DNA of 7,323 bases from Deltaproteobacteria bacterium (GTDB lineage: Bacteria; Desulfobacterota; Syntrophorhabdia; Syntrophorhabdales; Syntrophorhabdaceae): positions 1-7,323 of the forward strand of contig DNYO01000013.1 of the NCBI GenBank assembly GCA_003506795.1. The letters are read 5' to 3'. The position numbers were made by a program, and so were the translations under genes. Below the pieces are notes generated by a model. The model worked only from the letters and a program-made list of their open reading frames with translations, made no database searches and was not told where the DNA came from. Shown piece after piece: positions 1 through 6,357 of the stretch (position 1 is the first letter of the stretch; every line of letters begins with the position of its first letter).

Positions 1-444
1 GATATCATGGACCGCCTCCTGGTGAAAGACGCGGTGGTACCGGACAGAAAGGTCGAAACCATTCCTGAAGATATGAGTTTCGAAAACATTCTGCAGCGCA
101 TGATTGGTTCAAATCAACAGGATTTTTCCGTGGTGAGCAAGGAAGGCGATCTGGTGGGGATGATCTCTATGACCGATCTCCGCACGGCGATGGCGGACGC
201 ATTCCTGCACCCTCTCCTCATCGCCAGGGACATAGCCGTAACCGGGGTCATGGCAGTCACGATGGAAGACTCCTTGAATACGGCCTTAAAGGTAATGGCA
301 TCCGTGAATGTGCGAGAATTGCCGGTTGTGAGCAAGGAAGATTCGAGAAAGATTCTCACAATGGTGAGCAGAAAAGACATCACGCGAGCATATCACGAAG
401 AGATGGAACGGAACAAGAGCCGCAAAACCGGAGCAAAAAGTTAA
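1..444 (+). CDS. C-terminal tandem CBS domains, probably of a ClC chloride channel (5' truncated)
   Basis: The reading frame is open from base 1 and ends at TAA 442-444, so this is the last 147 residues of a longer protein. The ATG at base 7 is probably internal. Two CBS repeats are visible. The first covers the opening LLVKDAVV through FSVVSKEGDLVGMISMTDLR, and the second runs from IARDIAVTGVM through ELPVVSKEDSRKILTMVSRKDI. The end, DITRAYHEEMER, resembles the close of bacterial ClC chloride channels/transporters, where a cytoplasmic CBS pair follows the membrane domain and is thought to bind nucleotides and gate transport. No transmembrane part lies in the window, so ClC is inferred from the tail pattern; another CBS-tailed protein remains possible. 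It precedes the IclR promoter by more than 300 bases and is probably a separate transcription unit. I see no convincing terminator after it. Confidence 0.72.
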   Translation, partial: DIMDRLLVKDAVVPDRKVETIPEDMSFENILQRMIGSNQQDFSVVSKEGDLVGMISMTDLRTAMADAFLHPLLIARDIAVTGVMAVTMEDSLNTALKVMASVNVRELPVVSKEDSRKILTMVSRKDITRAYHEEMERNKSRKTGAKS

Positions 445-755
445 GGGCAGGCACCTCTCAAGGCCCCCCTCACTGGTTTATATAAGTGATGCTGACCAAG
501 TTTCAAGCATAATATGCATCCATCGAAAGTCGCAAGACACCATTTTATAGCATATAAGACATGTATAACTGATGTATGGCGGAACGAGATTATTCTGTTG
601 TTCCCGTAGAACTTATGCCGGCGGCGGTGTCAACTCTCCTGGCCCTGAAAATGCGGAAGTCAGTGCAATTGCTTCTTAAAACCTCGCGCAAGAACCACTC
701 TTCACCATCCAAATTTCGGCGCCGGGAGGCTTTTTTTTGAACCGGGAATTTTTTC
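445..755. other. Intergenic region without a supported gene
   Basis: This stretch lies between the CBS-domain gene and the iclR promoter. It is AT-rich around 475-580 with several TATA-like words (for example near 481-486 and 508-513), but none has a properly spaced -35 box. A T8 run at 731-738 follows a very short GCC-GGGA-GGC hairpin (721-730). Three base pairs are too few for a convincing terminator. GGAAC at 581-585 and GTTCC at 600-604 form a loose inverted pair resembling the half-sites near the iclR promoter. The A/T-rich bases 731-755 could act as an UP-like element. No coding region with start, ribosome site and plausible composition was found on either strand. Confidence 0.6.
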
Positions 756-784
756 TTGACAAAGTAGAGAGATGGAAGTAGTAT
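756..784 (+). promoter_or_regulatory. Sigma70-type promoter for the iclR gene
   Basis: A perfect TTGACA (756-761) is followed after exactly 17 bases by TAGTAT (779-784), which matches the TATAAT consensus at four of six positions. T-rich sequence lies just upstream. Transcription would start near 791, inside the palindromic operator and about 42 bases before the preferred ATG at 833. The promoter probably drives iclR. It may also drive the transporter and ligase genes, because they follow on the same strand and no terminator is visible between iclR and the transporter. Confidence 0.72.
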
Positions 785-791
785 TGTCATA

Positions 792-817
792 TGGAACAGC
801 GTTCCACGATACGGAAC
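792..817. promoter_or_regulatory. Putative IclR-family operator (three GGAAC-type half-sites)
   Basis: TGGAAC (792-797), AGC, GTTCCA (801-806) form a perfect 6-bp inverted repeat. A third half-site, GGAAC (813-817), follows in the same orientation as the first and 20 bases downstream, about two helical turns. It also forms GTTCC-N7-GGAAC with the second. IclR-family proteins bind short palindromes of this general type, and PobR/PcaU-type members are known to use three half-sites. The element covers the predicted transcription start, so autorepression by the downstream IclR protein is the simplest reading. The binding itself is inference. Confidence 0.65.
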
Positions 818-821
818 ATAA

Positions 822-827
822 AAGGGG
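822..827 (+). promoter_or_regulatory. Ribosome binding site that decides the iclR start
   Basis: AAGGGG ends five bases before the ATG at 833. The in-frame ATG at 791 lies 14 codons upstream but has no ribosome site, sits at the predicted transcription start and is part of the operator. The 833 start is therefore preferred. Confidence 0.6.
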
Positions 828-832
828 ACGAT

Positions 833-1648
833 ATGGGTGATATGTCGGAGAAGAAGTCCCAAAACAAATTACTGGAAAGAGCGTTCAATATTCTGGACAG
901 CTTCTCCCTTGATAAGAAGGAACAGACATTGTCGGAGCTTTCACGGGCAGTGGGGTTGGCAAAGTCGACGTGCCACAGACTCGTGTCGACGCTGATCGCA
1001 TTTGGTTATCTGAGCTTCGACGAGTCATCGAAGTATTATTCTCTCGGGCCGAAACTATTCGAACTGGGATCAGTGGTGTATGACTCAATATCGCTGCGAA
1101 AGATCGCATCACAGCACCTGAACGACCTGCTGGCAAAGGTGGGAAACAAGGCGATCGCCCTTGGCATCCTCGAGGATGATGAAATTATCTACGTTGATCG
1201 AAAAGAGGATACACACAACCCGATCAAGTTCAGCACTACTGAGGTGGGCAGGCACAGACCCCCGCACTTCGGTATGTTTGGGTTGCTGTTCATGGCACAT
1301 CTCAGCGATGAGGAAGTGGAACGACTGCTCAACAAATACCCGCTCGGCGCATTAACCGCGAAATCGATCACGGACCCTGCGAAATTCAAAGAAAAGCTGA
1401 AAGAGGTTCAGAAGCTGGGCTACTCATTCGACGATGAGGGTGCATTTGAGAACCTCTCCGGTGTAGCGGCCGCCATCAGGGATGGAAGTAATTCGATTGT
1501 CGGAGGCGTTGGGTGCAGTTTTATATCGGCATCAGTGAACGATGAAACGAGGCAGGCGGTGATTTCGGCCGTGTGTGAAACAGCCGGGGCGATATCGCGA
1601 AGCCTGAGCAAGATGGTGTTGCCGAAAGCGATCTCCGGAAGGAGATGA
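833..1648 (+). CDS. IclR-family transcriptional regulator
   Basis: The 271-residue product has the usual IclR length and two-part layout. An N-terminal winged helix-turn-helix spans about residues 12-68, with the HTH around 32-60 (TLSELSRAVGLAKSTCHRL, then the GYL turn). The C-terminal effector-binding domain spans about 85-262 and includes the YVDRKED strand, the GRHRPPHFGMFG segment (in the region where family members bind the effector), and the conserved ending with GYSFDDEGAFENLSGVAAAI and the GGVGCSF strand. Such proteins act in the cytoplasm as dimers or tetramers and respond to small organic acids. It lies 67 bases before the transporter genes on the same strand, and palindromic half-sites overlap its own promoter. 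It is therefore likely autoregulated and controls the downstream operon. Whether it represses or activates, and which ligand it senses, cannot be read from sequence. Confidence 0.93.
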   Translation: MGDMSEKKSQNKLLERAFNILDSFSLDKKEQTLSELSRAVGLAKSTCHRLVSTLIAFGYLSFDESSKYYSLGPKLFELGSVVYDSISLRKIASQHLNDLLAKVGNKAIALGILEDDEIIYVDRKEDTHNPIKFSTTEVGRHRPPHFGMFGLLFMAHLSDEEVERLLNKYPLGALTAKSITDPAKFKEKLKEVQKLGYSFDDEGAFENLSGVAAAIRDGSNSIVGGVGCSFISASVNDETRQAVISAVCETAGAISRSLSKMVLPKAISGRR

Positions 1649-1715
1649 CAAGGTCGGATGCGGATGGTGACAGGAGAGACGCGAATGGTAGCGGCAGGAG
1701 GATAGGTAGAAGAGC

Positions 1716-2447
1716 ATGGATCTATTGAAGGTTGAGAATCTATCAAAATCATTCGGGGCCTTGTGGGCGGTAAATAACGTTTCCTTCACGGTTGGCGAAG
1801 GGGAGATCGTGGGTCTTATAGGTCCCAATGGCTCGGGTAAATCAACTGTGTTCCAACTTATTACCGGGTTGCTCAGGGCCAACAGGGGAACGATCAGTTA
1901 TGATGGAAAAGATATCACCGGGTTCAAGCCCTATCAGATATCACGGTCCGGCATTGCCCGGACGTTTCAGATAGTCAGGCCCTTTCCCGAAATGACGACA
2001 CTGAAGAACGTCATGGTGGGCAGAGCCTTTGGCAGTTCCAGCGCGCGGTCCATGAAGGAAACAGAGGACGAGGCCCGGCGGCTCTTGGACTTAACGGGTC
2101 TCACAGACAAGGTATCCGCGACGGCCGGTCACCTTGGTCTTATTTACAGGAAGAAGCTGGAACTCGCACGCGCCCTGGCGACAAAGCCGAAGCTGCTTCT
2201 GCTTGACGAGGTAATGGCGGGGTTAAACCCCACCGAGATGATGGAGACGGTGGAATTTCTCAAGACCGTCCGGAATTCAGGGGTGACTATGATCGTCGTG
2301 GAGCATGTGATCAAGGCGCTTTTCAGTATGACGGACAGAGTGGTCGTGCTGAACGCAGGCGAGAAGATAGCCGAGGGGATACCTCAGGAGATCTCTCGGA
2401 ACGAGGAAGTGATCAAAGTCTACCTGGGGGATTACGAACATGCTTGA
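1716..2447 (+). CDS. livG: Branched-chain amino-acid type ABC transporter ATPase, LivG-like
   Basis: This 243-residue cytoplasmic ATPase is one half of the nucleotide-binding pair that powers a Liv/HAAT-family importer. Walker A is GPNGSGKST (36-44), the Q-loop glutamine is Q85 (ARTFQIVRPF), Walker B is LLLLD (160-164) with catalytic E165, the D-loop lies in AGLNPTE (168-174), and the switch histidine is H197 (VVEHV). The family ending VYLGDYEHA is present. The signature motif is unusual: where LivG normally has L(S/A)YGQQ before RRLEIAR, this protein reads LGLIYRKKLELAR (140-152), so the key Gly and Gln are gone. AGGAGG (1696-1701) is 14 bases upstream, longer than usual; AGAAGAG sits directly before the ATG. 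The gene shares 8 bases with the next ATPase gene, which indicates translational coupling. The symbol marks the family, not leucine transport. Confidence 0.93.
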   Translation: MDLLKVENLSKSFGALWAVNNVSFTVGEGEIVGLIGPNGSGKSTVFQLITGLLRANRGTISYDGKDITGFKPYQISRSGIARTFQIVRPFPEMTTLKNVMVGRAFGSSSARSMKETEDEARRLLDLTGLTDKVSATAGHLGLIYRKKLELARALATKPKLLLLDEVMAGLNPTEMMETVEFLKTVRNSGVTMIVVEHVIKALFSMTDRVVVLNAGEKIAEGIPQEISRNEEVIKVYLGDYEHA

Positions 2448-3156
2448 AATTACAGGGATCGATGTGTTTCACGGTGACCTCCAGGCTGTATGGGATGTCT
2501 CCCTGAGTATAGAAGGAAAAGGGATTACAACCCTTATAGGTTCGAACGGGTCCGGGAAGAGTACGGTGCTCTCAACAATAGCAGGTTTGCTGAAGCCGGT
2601 AAAGGGAAGCATCACTTTCGACGGGGTGCGCATAGACACGATGCCGGCACACAAGATTGTTGAAACGGGTATAGCCATGGTACCCGAGGGGCGCAGGCTG
2701 TTCCGGGAAATGACCGTTCTGGATAACCTCGAAATGGGTGCAATAACGAAAAGGGCCCGCCAGAAGAAGAACGAGACCATGGCGTGGGTCCTGGATGTCT
2801 TTCCCATCCTGAAGGAAAGGGCCAGGCAGAGGGCAGACACGCTGAGCGGCGGAGAACAGCAAATGCTTGCCATAGGAAGATCGCTGATGTCCCAGCCAAG
2901 GCTTTTGCTCGTGGACGAACTGTCTCTCGGCCTCGCTCCCGTGGTGGTTCAGAAGATCAGCCACATCCTCGATGAGATCAACAAGACAAGAGGAATAGGC
3001 ATCTTTCTCGTGGAGCAGAACGTGGTCATGGCCCTGGAACTGGCTGATACCGGCCATATCATCGAGAACGGCTGTATTGTCGGGTCAGGGAAGGCAAGCG
3101 AACTCCTCGCGAGCGATCAGGTGAGACAGGCATATCTGGGAATGGACGGCGAATAA
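2440..3156 (+). CDS. livF: Branched-chain amino-acid type ABC transporter ATPase, LivF-like
   Basis: This 238-residue product is the second ATPase of the importer and should pair with the LivG-like subunit beneath the two permeases. Walker A is GSNGSGKST (34-42), the signature LSGGEQQ (135-141) is intact, and Walker B is LLLVD with catalytic E160 (155-160). As is common in LivF, the Q-loop position reads VPEGRRLF and the switch histidine position reads LVEQNV with Gln193. These are family traits, not damage. The C-terminus AYLGMDGE is also typical. The ATG lies inside the end of the preceding gene (shared ATGCTTGA), with GGGGGA at 2426-2431 as ribosome site. Because this subunit keeps a normal signature while its partner does not, the two composite ATP sites may be unequal (inference). 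Confidence 0.95.
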   Translation: MLEITGIDVFHGDLQAVWDVSLSIEGKGITTLIGSNGSGKSTVLSTIAGLLKPVKGSITFDGVRIDTMPAHKIVETGIAMVPEGRRLFREMTVLDNLEMGAITKRARQKKNETMAWVLDVFPILKERARQRADTLSGGEQQMLAIGRSLMSQPRLLLVDELSLGLAPVVVQKISHILDEINKTRGIGIFLVEQNVVMALELADTGHIIENGCIVGSGKASELLASDQVRQAYLGMDGE

Positions 3157-3172
3157 GGCTTAAGGAGAAAAT

Positions 3173-4048
3173 ATGGAGTTTGCTCAGTACATCACCTACG
3201 GGGTCATAAATGGGTCGTTATACGCCCTTGTCGCTATCGGCCTTGCCCTTATCATGGGAATAATGGGGATTTTCAATATCGCCCAGGGCTCGCTGGCGAT
3301 GATAGCCGGGTACGGAAGCGTCCTCTTTTTTCAGCATATGAAGATAGACCCCTTCGTATCCCTGGTGTTCACCTTACCTGCCATGTTTCTTATCGGGGTT
3401 TTCATGTACCTGACGATGTTCATGTCCATGAACAAGTACGACTCCGGACAGAAGCTGAGGAATTCCATGCTCGTTTCCTTCGGACTGGTTCTGATAATGG
3501 AGACCCTTGCGACCATACTGTGGACTGCGAATGAAAGAACCGTCACAGTGGCTTATTCCGGTGCTGTTCTTGCCCTTGGGGACCTGCGGATCCCCTACAC
3601 CGGCCTTGCAACGATAGTCCTTGCAATAGGCGTCATTTTCGGCCTCCACTTTTTCCTGAAGCACACGACCTTCGGCAAATCCATCTGGGCCGTTTCCCAG
3701 GATCATGACTGTGCCATGCTCATGGGGGTCAATGTAAGAAGGACAACCCTCGCCGCCTTCGGAATCGGCGTTGCAATTTCGGCCTTCGCCGGGGCAGTGG
3801 TGAGTCTTCATACAGTGAGCCCGGCGATCGGGATCGATTGGACGAACAAGGCGCTCATCCTCATTGTGCTGGCGGGGGTCGGCAGCATAAACGGCATCTT
3901 GTTCGCAGGTTTGCTTCTCGGCATCGTGGAAGCGCTGGGTGTCTATCTGGTCGGGGTGCACTACACGGGAGTCGTGGGCCTTCTGATCTTCATTATTGTA
4001 CTCATGTTCAGACCGCAAGGCCTGTTCGTGAGAAAGGCGGGGGTGTGA
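3173..4048 (+). CDS. livH: Branched-chain amino-acid type ABC transporter permease, LivH-like
   Basis: The 291-residue protein is strongly hydrophobic, with about eight membrane segments. It opens with the LivH hallmark YGVINGSLYALVAIGLALI and IFNIAQGSLAMIAGY (residues 9-47). The cytoplasmic coupling loop that docks on the ATPases is at about 168-190, from GKSIWAVSQD to MGVNVRR. The late AGVGSINGILFAGLLLG (234-250) and terminal FRPQGLF (279-285) are family landmarks. It forms one half of the inner-membrane channel with the LivM-like protein. AAGGAG (3162-3167) lies five bases before the ATG. The gene sits 16 bases after the LivF-like gene and one base before the LivM-like gene, so it is clearly in an operon. 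Length is normal and nothing is broken. Substrate cannot be told from the permease. Confidence 0.95.
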   Translation: MEFAQYITYGVINGSLYALVAIGLALIMGIMGIFNIAQGSLAMIAGYGSVLFFQHMKIDPFVSLVFTLPAMFLIGVFMYLTMFMSMNKYDSGQKLRNSMLVSFGLVLIMETLATILWTANERTVTVAYSGAVLALGDLRIPYTGLATIVLAIGVIFGLHFFLKHTTFGKSIWAVSQDHDCAMLMGVNVRRTTLAAFGIGVAISAFAGAVVSLHTVSPAIGIDWTNKALILIVLAGVGSINGILFAGLLLGIVEALGVYLVGVHYTGVVGLLIFIIVLMFRPQGLFVRKAGV

Positions 4049-4049
4049 C

Positions 4050-4991
4050 GTGGCTGAACGCAAGAAAGGATTCGTAGTAGCTGCTGTTGTTGTTATCGCT
4101 CTCGCGCTGGTTCCTCTCGTTGTGGCAAGGGAGTATGTGTTCAGCATACTTTGCATGATATTCCTCTACGTGACGCTTTCACAGAGCTGGAATATCCTGG
4201 GCGGATATACTGGTCAGATAAACGTCGGTCAGGCTGCGTTCTTTGGAATAGGCGCCCTCGCAGCCAGGCTGTTGTGGGTGGCCGGCGTCCCCTTCTACTT
4301 GTCCATTCTGGCAGGCGGCCTTAGCTCGGTCATCCTGGCAATCATCATCGGGCTGCCTGCCCTCAAACTCAGGGGTCATTACTTTGCCATTGGTACGCTT
4401 GCGGTGGCATCTATAGCCCAGATCACCGTAGGGAACATACTCCCCGGCATCAGCTTCCTGCCGGCTCAGCACATGGCAACCTACAGCCTGATTCCCCGGT
4501 ACTACGTTTTTCTGATCATCATGGTCACGGCCCTGGCAGCCGTGTATATCACGGTGAATTCACGGATCGGTCTCGGTATGGAGGCTACGAGAGATGATGA
4601 AGAGGCCGCGCAGATGGTGGGCGTCAACACTTTTAAATACAAAATGATCGCGTTCCTGATCAGCAGTTTTTTCGCCGGGCTCGCCGGCGGGGGTTTCGCC
4701 TACTTCAACGCCAGTTATTACTGGTATCTCCCGTTCACCCTGATGTGGTGTTTCGAACCCATCCTGATCGTGTTTATCGGCGGGGTTGGCAGTTTCATCG
4801 GCCCCATTATAGGATCAGTTTGCTACGTGCTTCTCAAGGAACTCTTTGCCCTCACCCTGGGCGAGGCGAACCTTCTTATCTTCGGCATCGTGTTCATTCT
4901 CACGATACTCTTTTTTCCGAAGGGCATTATCGGCCTTCCGGCAAAATTACGTCAATTGTTTCGCAGGAGAGGAAACGTTGTTGGCCGCTAA
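4050..4991 (+). CDS. livM: Branched-chain amino-acid type ABC transporter permease, LivM-like
   Basis: This 313-residue membrane protein is the second channel subunit. It begins with a short basic segment (AERKKG) and a first membrane helix at about 7-26. The LivM hallmark follows at about 45-70 (SWNILGGYTGQINVGQAAFFG). ALKLRGHYFAIGTLA lies at about 104-118, and the cytoplasmic coupling loop at 176-193 contains RDDEEAAQMVGVN. The ending FFPKGIIGLPAKL plus an arginine-rich tail is typical. The start is GTG, one base after the stop of the LivH-like gene, with the G-rich AAAGGCGGGGG (4033-4043) upstream. The next in-frame ATG would remove the first helix, so GTG is preferred. The one-base gap implies coupled translation and equal permease dosage. 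Confidence 0.94.
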   Translation: MAERKKGFVVAAVVVIALALVPLVVAREYVFSILCMIFLYVTLSQSWNILGGYTGQINVGQAAFFGIGALAARLLWVAGVPFYLSILAGGLSSVILAIIIGLPALKLRGHYFAIGTLAVASIAQITVGNILPGISFLPAQHMATYSLIPRYYVFLIIMVTALAAVYITVNSRIGLGMEATRDDEEAAQMVGVNTFKYKMIAFLISSFFAGLAGGGFAYFNASYYWYLPFTLMWCFEPILIVFIGGVGSFIGPIIGSVCYVLLKELFALTLGEANLLIFGIVFILTILFFPKGIIGLPAKLRQLFRRRGNVVGR

Positions 4992-5021
4992 TTTGGCGGA
5001 GAACCAGCAAAATCTTTAAAC

Positions 5022-5027
5022 AGGAGG
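5022..5027 (+). promoter_or_regulatory. Strong ribosome binding site of the binding-protein gene
   Basis: A perfect AGGAGG lies six bases before the ATG at 5034. It is stronger and better spaced than the sites of the ATPase genes. This fits the known need for excess periplasmic binding protein over membrane subunits (inference). Confidence 0.6.
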
Positions 5028-5033
5028 CTTCGA

Positions 5034-6254
5034 ATGCAGAGTAAAAGGTGTACATTAGTTGTGGCGATGATCGCATTCATTTTTTTCTCGTTCACAAGTA
5101 TCTTGGTCTTTGCGCAGGACGCGCCTAAGTCGATCAAGATAGGCGCGTCGATCTCCCTCACGGGACGATTTGCAGCGGGAGGCATTGACGTTGCCGACGG
5201 CTATAAACTGGCTGTAAAGCACATCAATGACAACGGCGGGATTCTGGTCAAACAGTTCAATAAGAAGATACCGGTGGAACTCGTCATCTATGACGACGAA
5301 TCGGATCCCAGCAAGACAGTGACGCGCCTTGAAAAACTGAACGCTGAAAAGGTGGTGGCTTACCTGGGCGAGTTTGCCAGCGACATGAACATTGCCGGTC
5401 TGGGCATCGCCGAAAAGAACAAGGTCCCGTGGGTGGGCGTTACAATTGCCGTGGAAAATGTGTTCAACCAGGGTTTCAAGTATGTTTTCGGTCCGAACAT
5501 GTTCTCTTTCATGGAAGTTGCCGCCTTTCTCGATGCCCTTGACGCAATCCCAAAGGCTCAGAGGCCCACGAAGATAGCCAATTTTGAACTGCAGGTCGAT
5601 TGGGGCAAGGAGTGTACCAAGTATCTCCAGAAGTATGCCAAGGAGCGGGGATACACGATTGCTCTCGAAAGGAAGTTCGCTCCCGATACGAAGGATTTTT
5701 CTTCCATGATCCTCGCGGCCAAGTCCGCGGGTTGTGACGCTGTCTTTGCCGTACCGACACCGCCGCAGAGCATGGCCCTGATCAAGCAGATGAAAGAGCT
5801 TGATTACGCCCCCAAGGCGACCTGTTTTGTCCGGGGCCCGGACCTCTCCAACTTCTGGCAGGTCATGGGGAAGGACGCGAACTATATAATGACGTCCGGT
5901 GAGTGGACCCCCGATATGCCGTATCCCGGCAACAAGAAACTGGTTGCTGATTATCGTGCACAGTATCCCAATAAACTGATGGGCATGCCCGTAGGGAACG
6001 GATATTCAGCATTCCAGGTCCTCGCCGACGCGATCTCCCGGGCAGACAAGCTGGACCGTGAGTCCATACGGCAGGCCCTGACCACAACCAACATAGTGAC
6101 GGTAAAAGGGAAGGTCACCTTCGACAAGCGCGGTGTCGGCAACGTGCCGCATGTTCTGGCACAGTGGCAGAACGGCAAGCTCGTCATCATCGTCAGCCCT
6201 GATTACAAACCGGCACCTGTCCTCGTGGCAACACCATGGAGTAAACGGAAGTGA
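5034..6254 (+). CDS. Periplasmic substrate-binding protein of the Liv/HAAT importer, LivK-like
   Basis: The 406-residue product has a signal peptide: a basic start (MQSKR), a hydrophobic core at about 7-24, and a likely signal peptidase I site after VFA (residue 27, before QDAPK). There is no lipobox, so it should be a soluble periplasmic protein. The mature part is a type-1 periplasmic binding fold: KIGASISLTGRFAAGG (35-50), then DGYKLAVKHINDNGGI (55-70), ELVIYDDESDPSKTVTRLEKL (82-102), the hinge-side VVAYLGEFAS (107-116), and a late NGYSAFQVLADAI (322-334). Length is normal. By eye, the segment where LivJ holds the amino-acid head group (ending in a GAT-type motif) instead reads VPWVGVTIAVENV (131-143). 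This hints at a ligand other than leucine, isoleucine or valine, possibly an aromatic or other organic acid. The gene sits last in the transporter set and is followed by a stable hairpin. Confidence 0.92.
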   Translation: MQSKRCTLVVAMIAFIFFSFTSILVFAQDAPKSIKIGASISLTGRFAAGGIDVADGYKLAVKHINDNGGILVKQFNKKIPVELVIYDDESDPSKTVTRLEKLNAEKVVAYLGEFASDMNIAGLGIAEKNKVPWVGVTIAVENVFNQGFKYVFGPNMFSFMEVAAFLDALDAIPKAQRPTKIANFELQVDWGKECTKYLQKYAKERGYTIALERKFAPDTKDFSSMILAAKSAGCDAVFAVPTPPQSMALIKQMKELDYAPKATCFVRGPDLSNFWQVMGKDANYIMTSGEWTPDMPYPGNKKLVADYRAQYPNKLMGMPVGNGYSAFQVLADAISRADKLDRESIRQALTTTNIVTVKGKVTFDKRGVGNVPHVLAQWQNGKLVIIVSPDYKPAPVLVATPWSKRK

Positions 6255-6275
6255 TCAACTAGAAAAACAAGAAGA

Positions 6276-6297
6276 GCCCTCCGGGCAACCGGAGGGC
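6276..6297 (+). repeat. Perfect GC-rich hairpin with GNRA tetraloop between binding-protein and ligase genes
   Basis: GCCCTCCGG (6276-6284), GCAA loop (6285-6288) and CCGGAGGGC (6289-6297) form an unbroken 9-bp stem closed by a GNRA-type tetraloop. On the + strand it is followed by GAAGTATAAGG, with no T-run, so it is not a classical intrinsic terminator for the operon. On the - strand the stem is followed by TCTTCTTGTTTTTC, a broken T-rich tract. The likeliest role is mRNA 3'-end protection or partial attenuation. That would keep binding-protein mRNA more abundant than ligase mRNA, as intergenic stem-loops do behind other binding-protein genes. This role is inferred. Confidence 0.75.
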
Positions 6298-6343
6298 GAA
6301 GTATAAGGCGCAACATAATAACGGCAGCGATGTGTTTCGCAGC

Positions 6344-6350
6344 AAGGAGG
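6344..6350 (+). promoter_or_regulatory. Ribosome binding site of the ligase gene
   Basis: AAGGAGG lies seven bases before the ATG at 6358, a near-ideal site that fixes the start of the truncated ligase gene. Between the hairpin and this site (6298-6343) I see no promoter with both boxes, so the ligase is probably read through from upstream. Confidence 0.65.
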
Positions 6351-6357
6351 GAGAAGT

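Noticed and set aside
7..444. A complete 145-residue stand-alone CBS protein starting at base 7
   Set aside because: The frame is open to the window edge, no ribosome site can be seen in the six bases before the ATG, and the tail looks like the end of a ClC channel. A truncated gene is more likely.
721..738. Possible intrinsic terminator (GCC-GGGA-GGC followed by T8)
   Set aside because: The stem has only three base pairs with at best two more G-T wobbles after a mismatch. The T-run is more likely part of an A/T-rich promoter-upstream stretch.
590..862. A 90-codon - strand frame in the gap before iclR
   Set aside because: It overlaps the promoter, the operator and the first codons of iclR. 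The product has no recognised motif and I saw no ribosome site supporting it.
2572..3057. Open frames on the - strand opposite the LivF-like ATPase (up to 161 codons)
   Set aside because: They are shadows of the real ATPase gene. No family motif is visible and no ribosome site or promoter was noted.
2440..3156. Glu in the Q-loop and Gln in place of the switch His in the LivF-like ATPase
   Set aside because: VPEGR and VEQN are normal features of LivF-family proteins as I know them, so this is not a defect.
3374..4156. A 260-codon open frame on the - strand opposite the LivH-like gene
   Set aside because: It lies antisense to a clearly conserved permease gene. Its product is rich in His, Asp, Glu and Arg with no recognisable fold. 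Long antisense frames are expected opposite hydrophobic, codon-biased genes.
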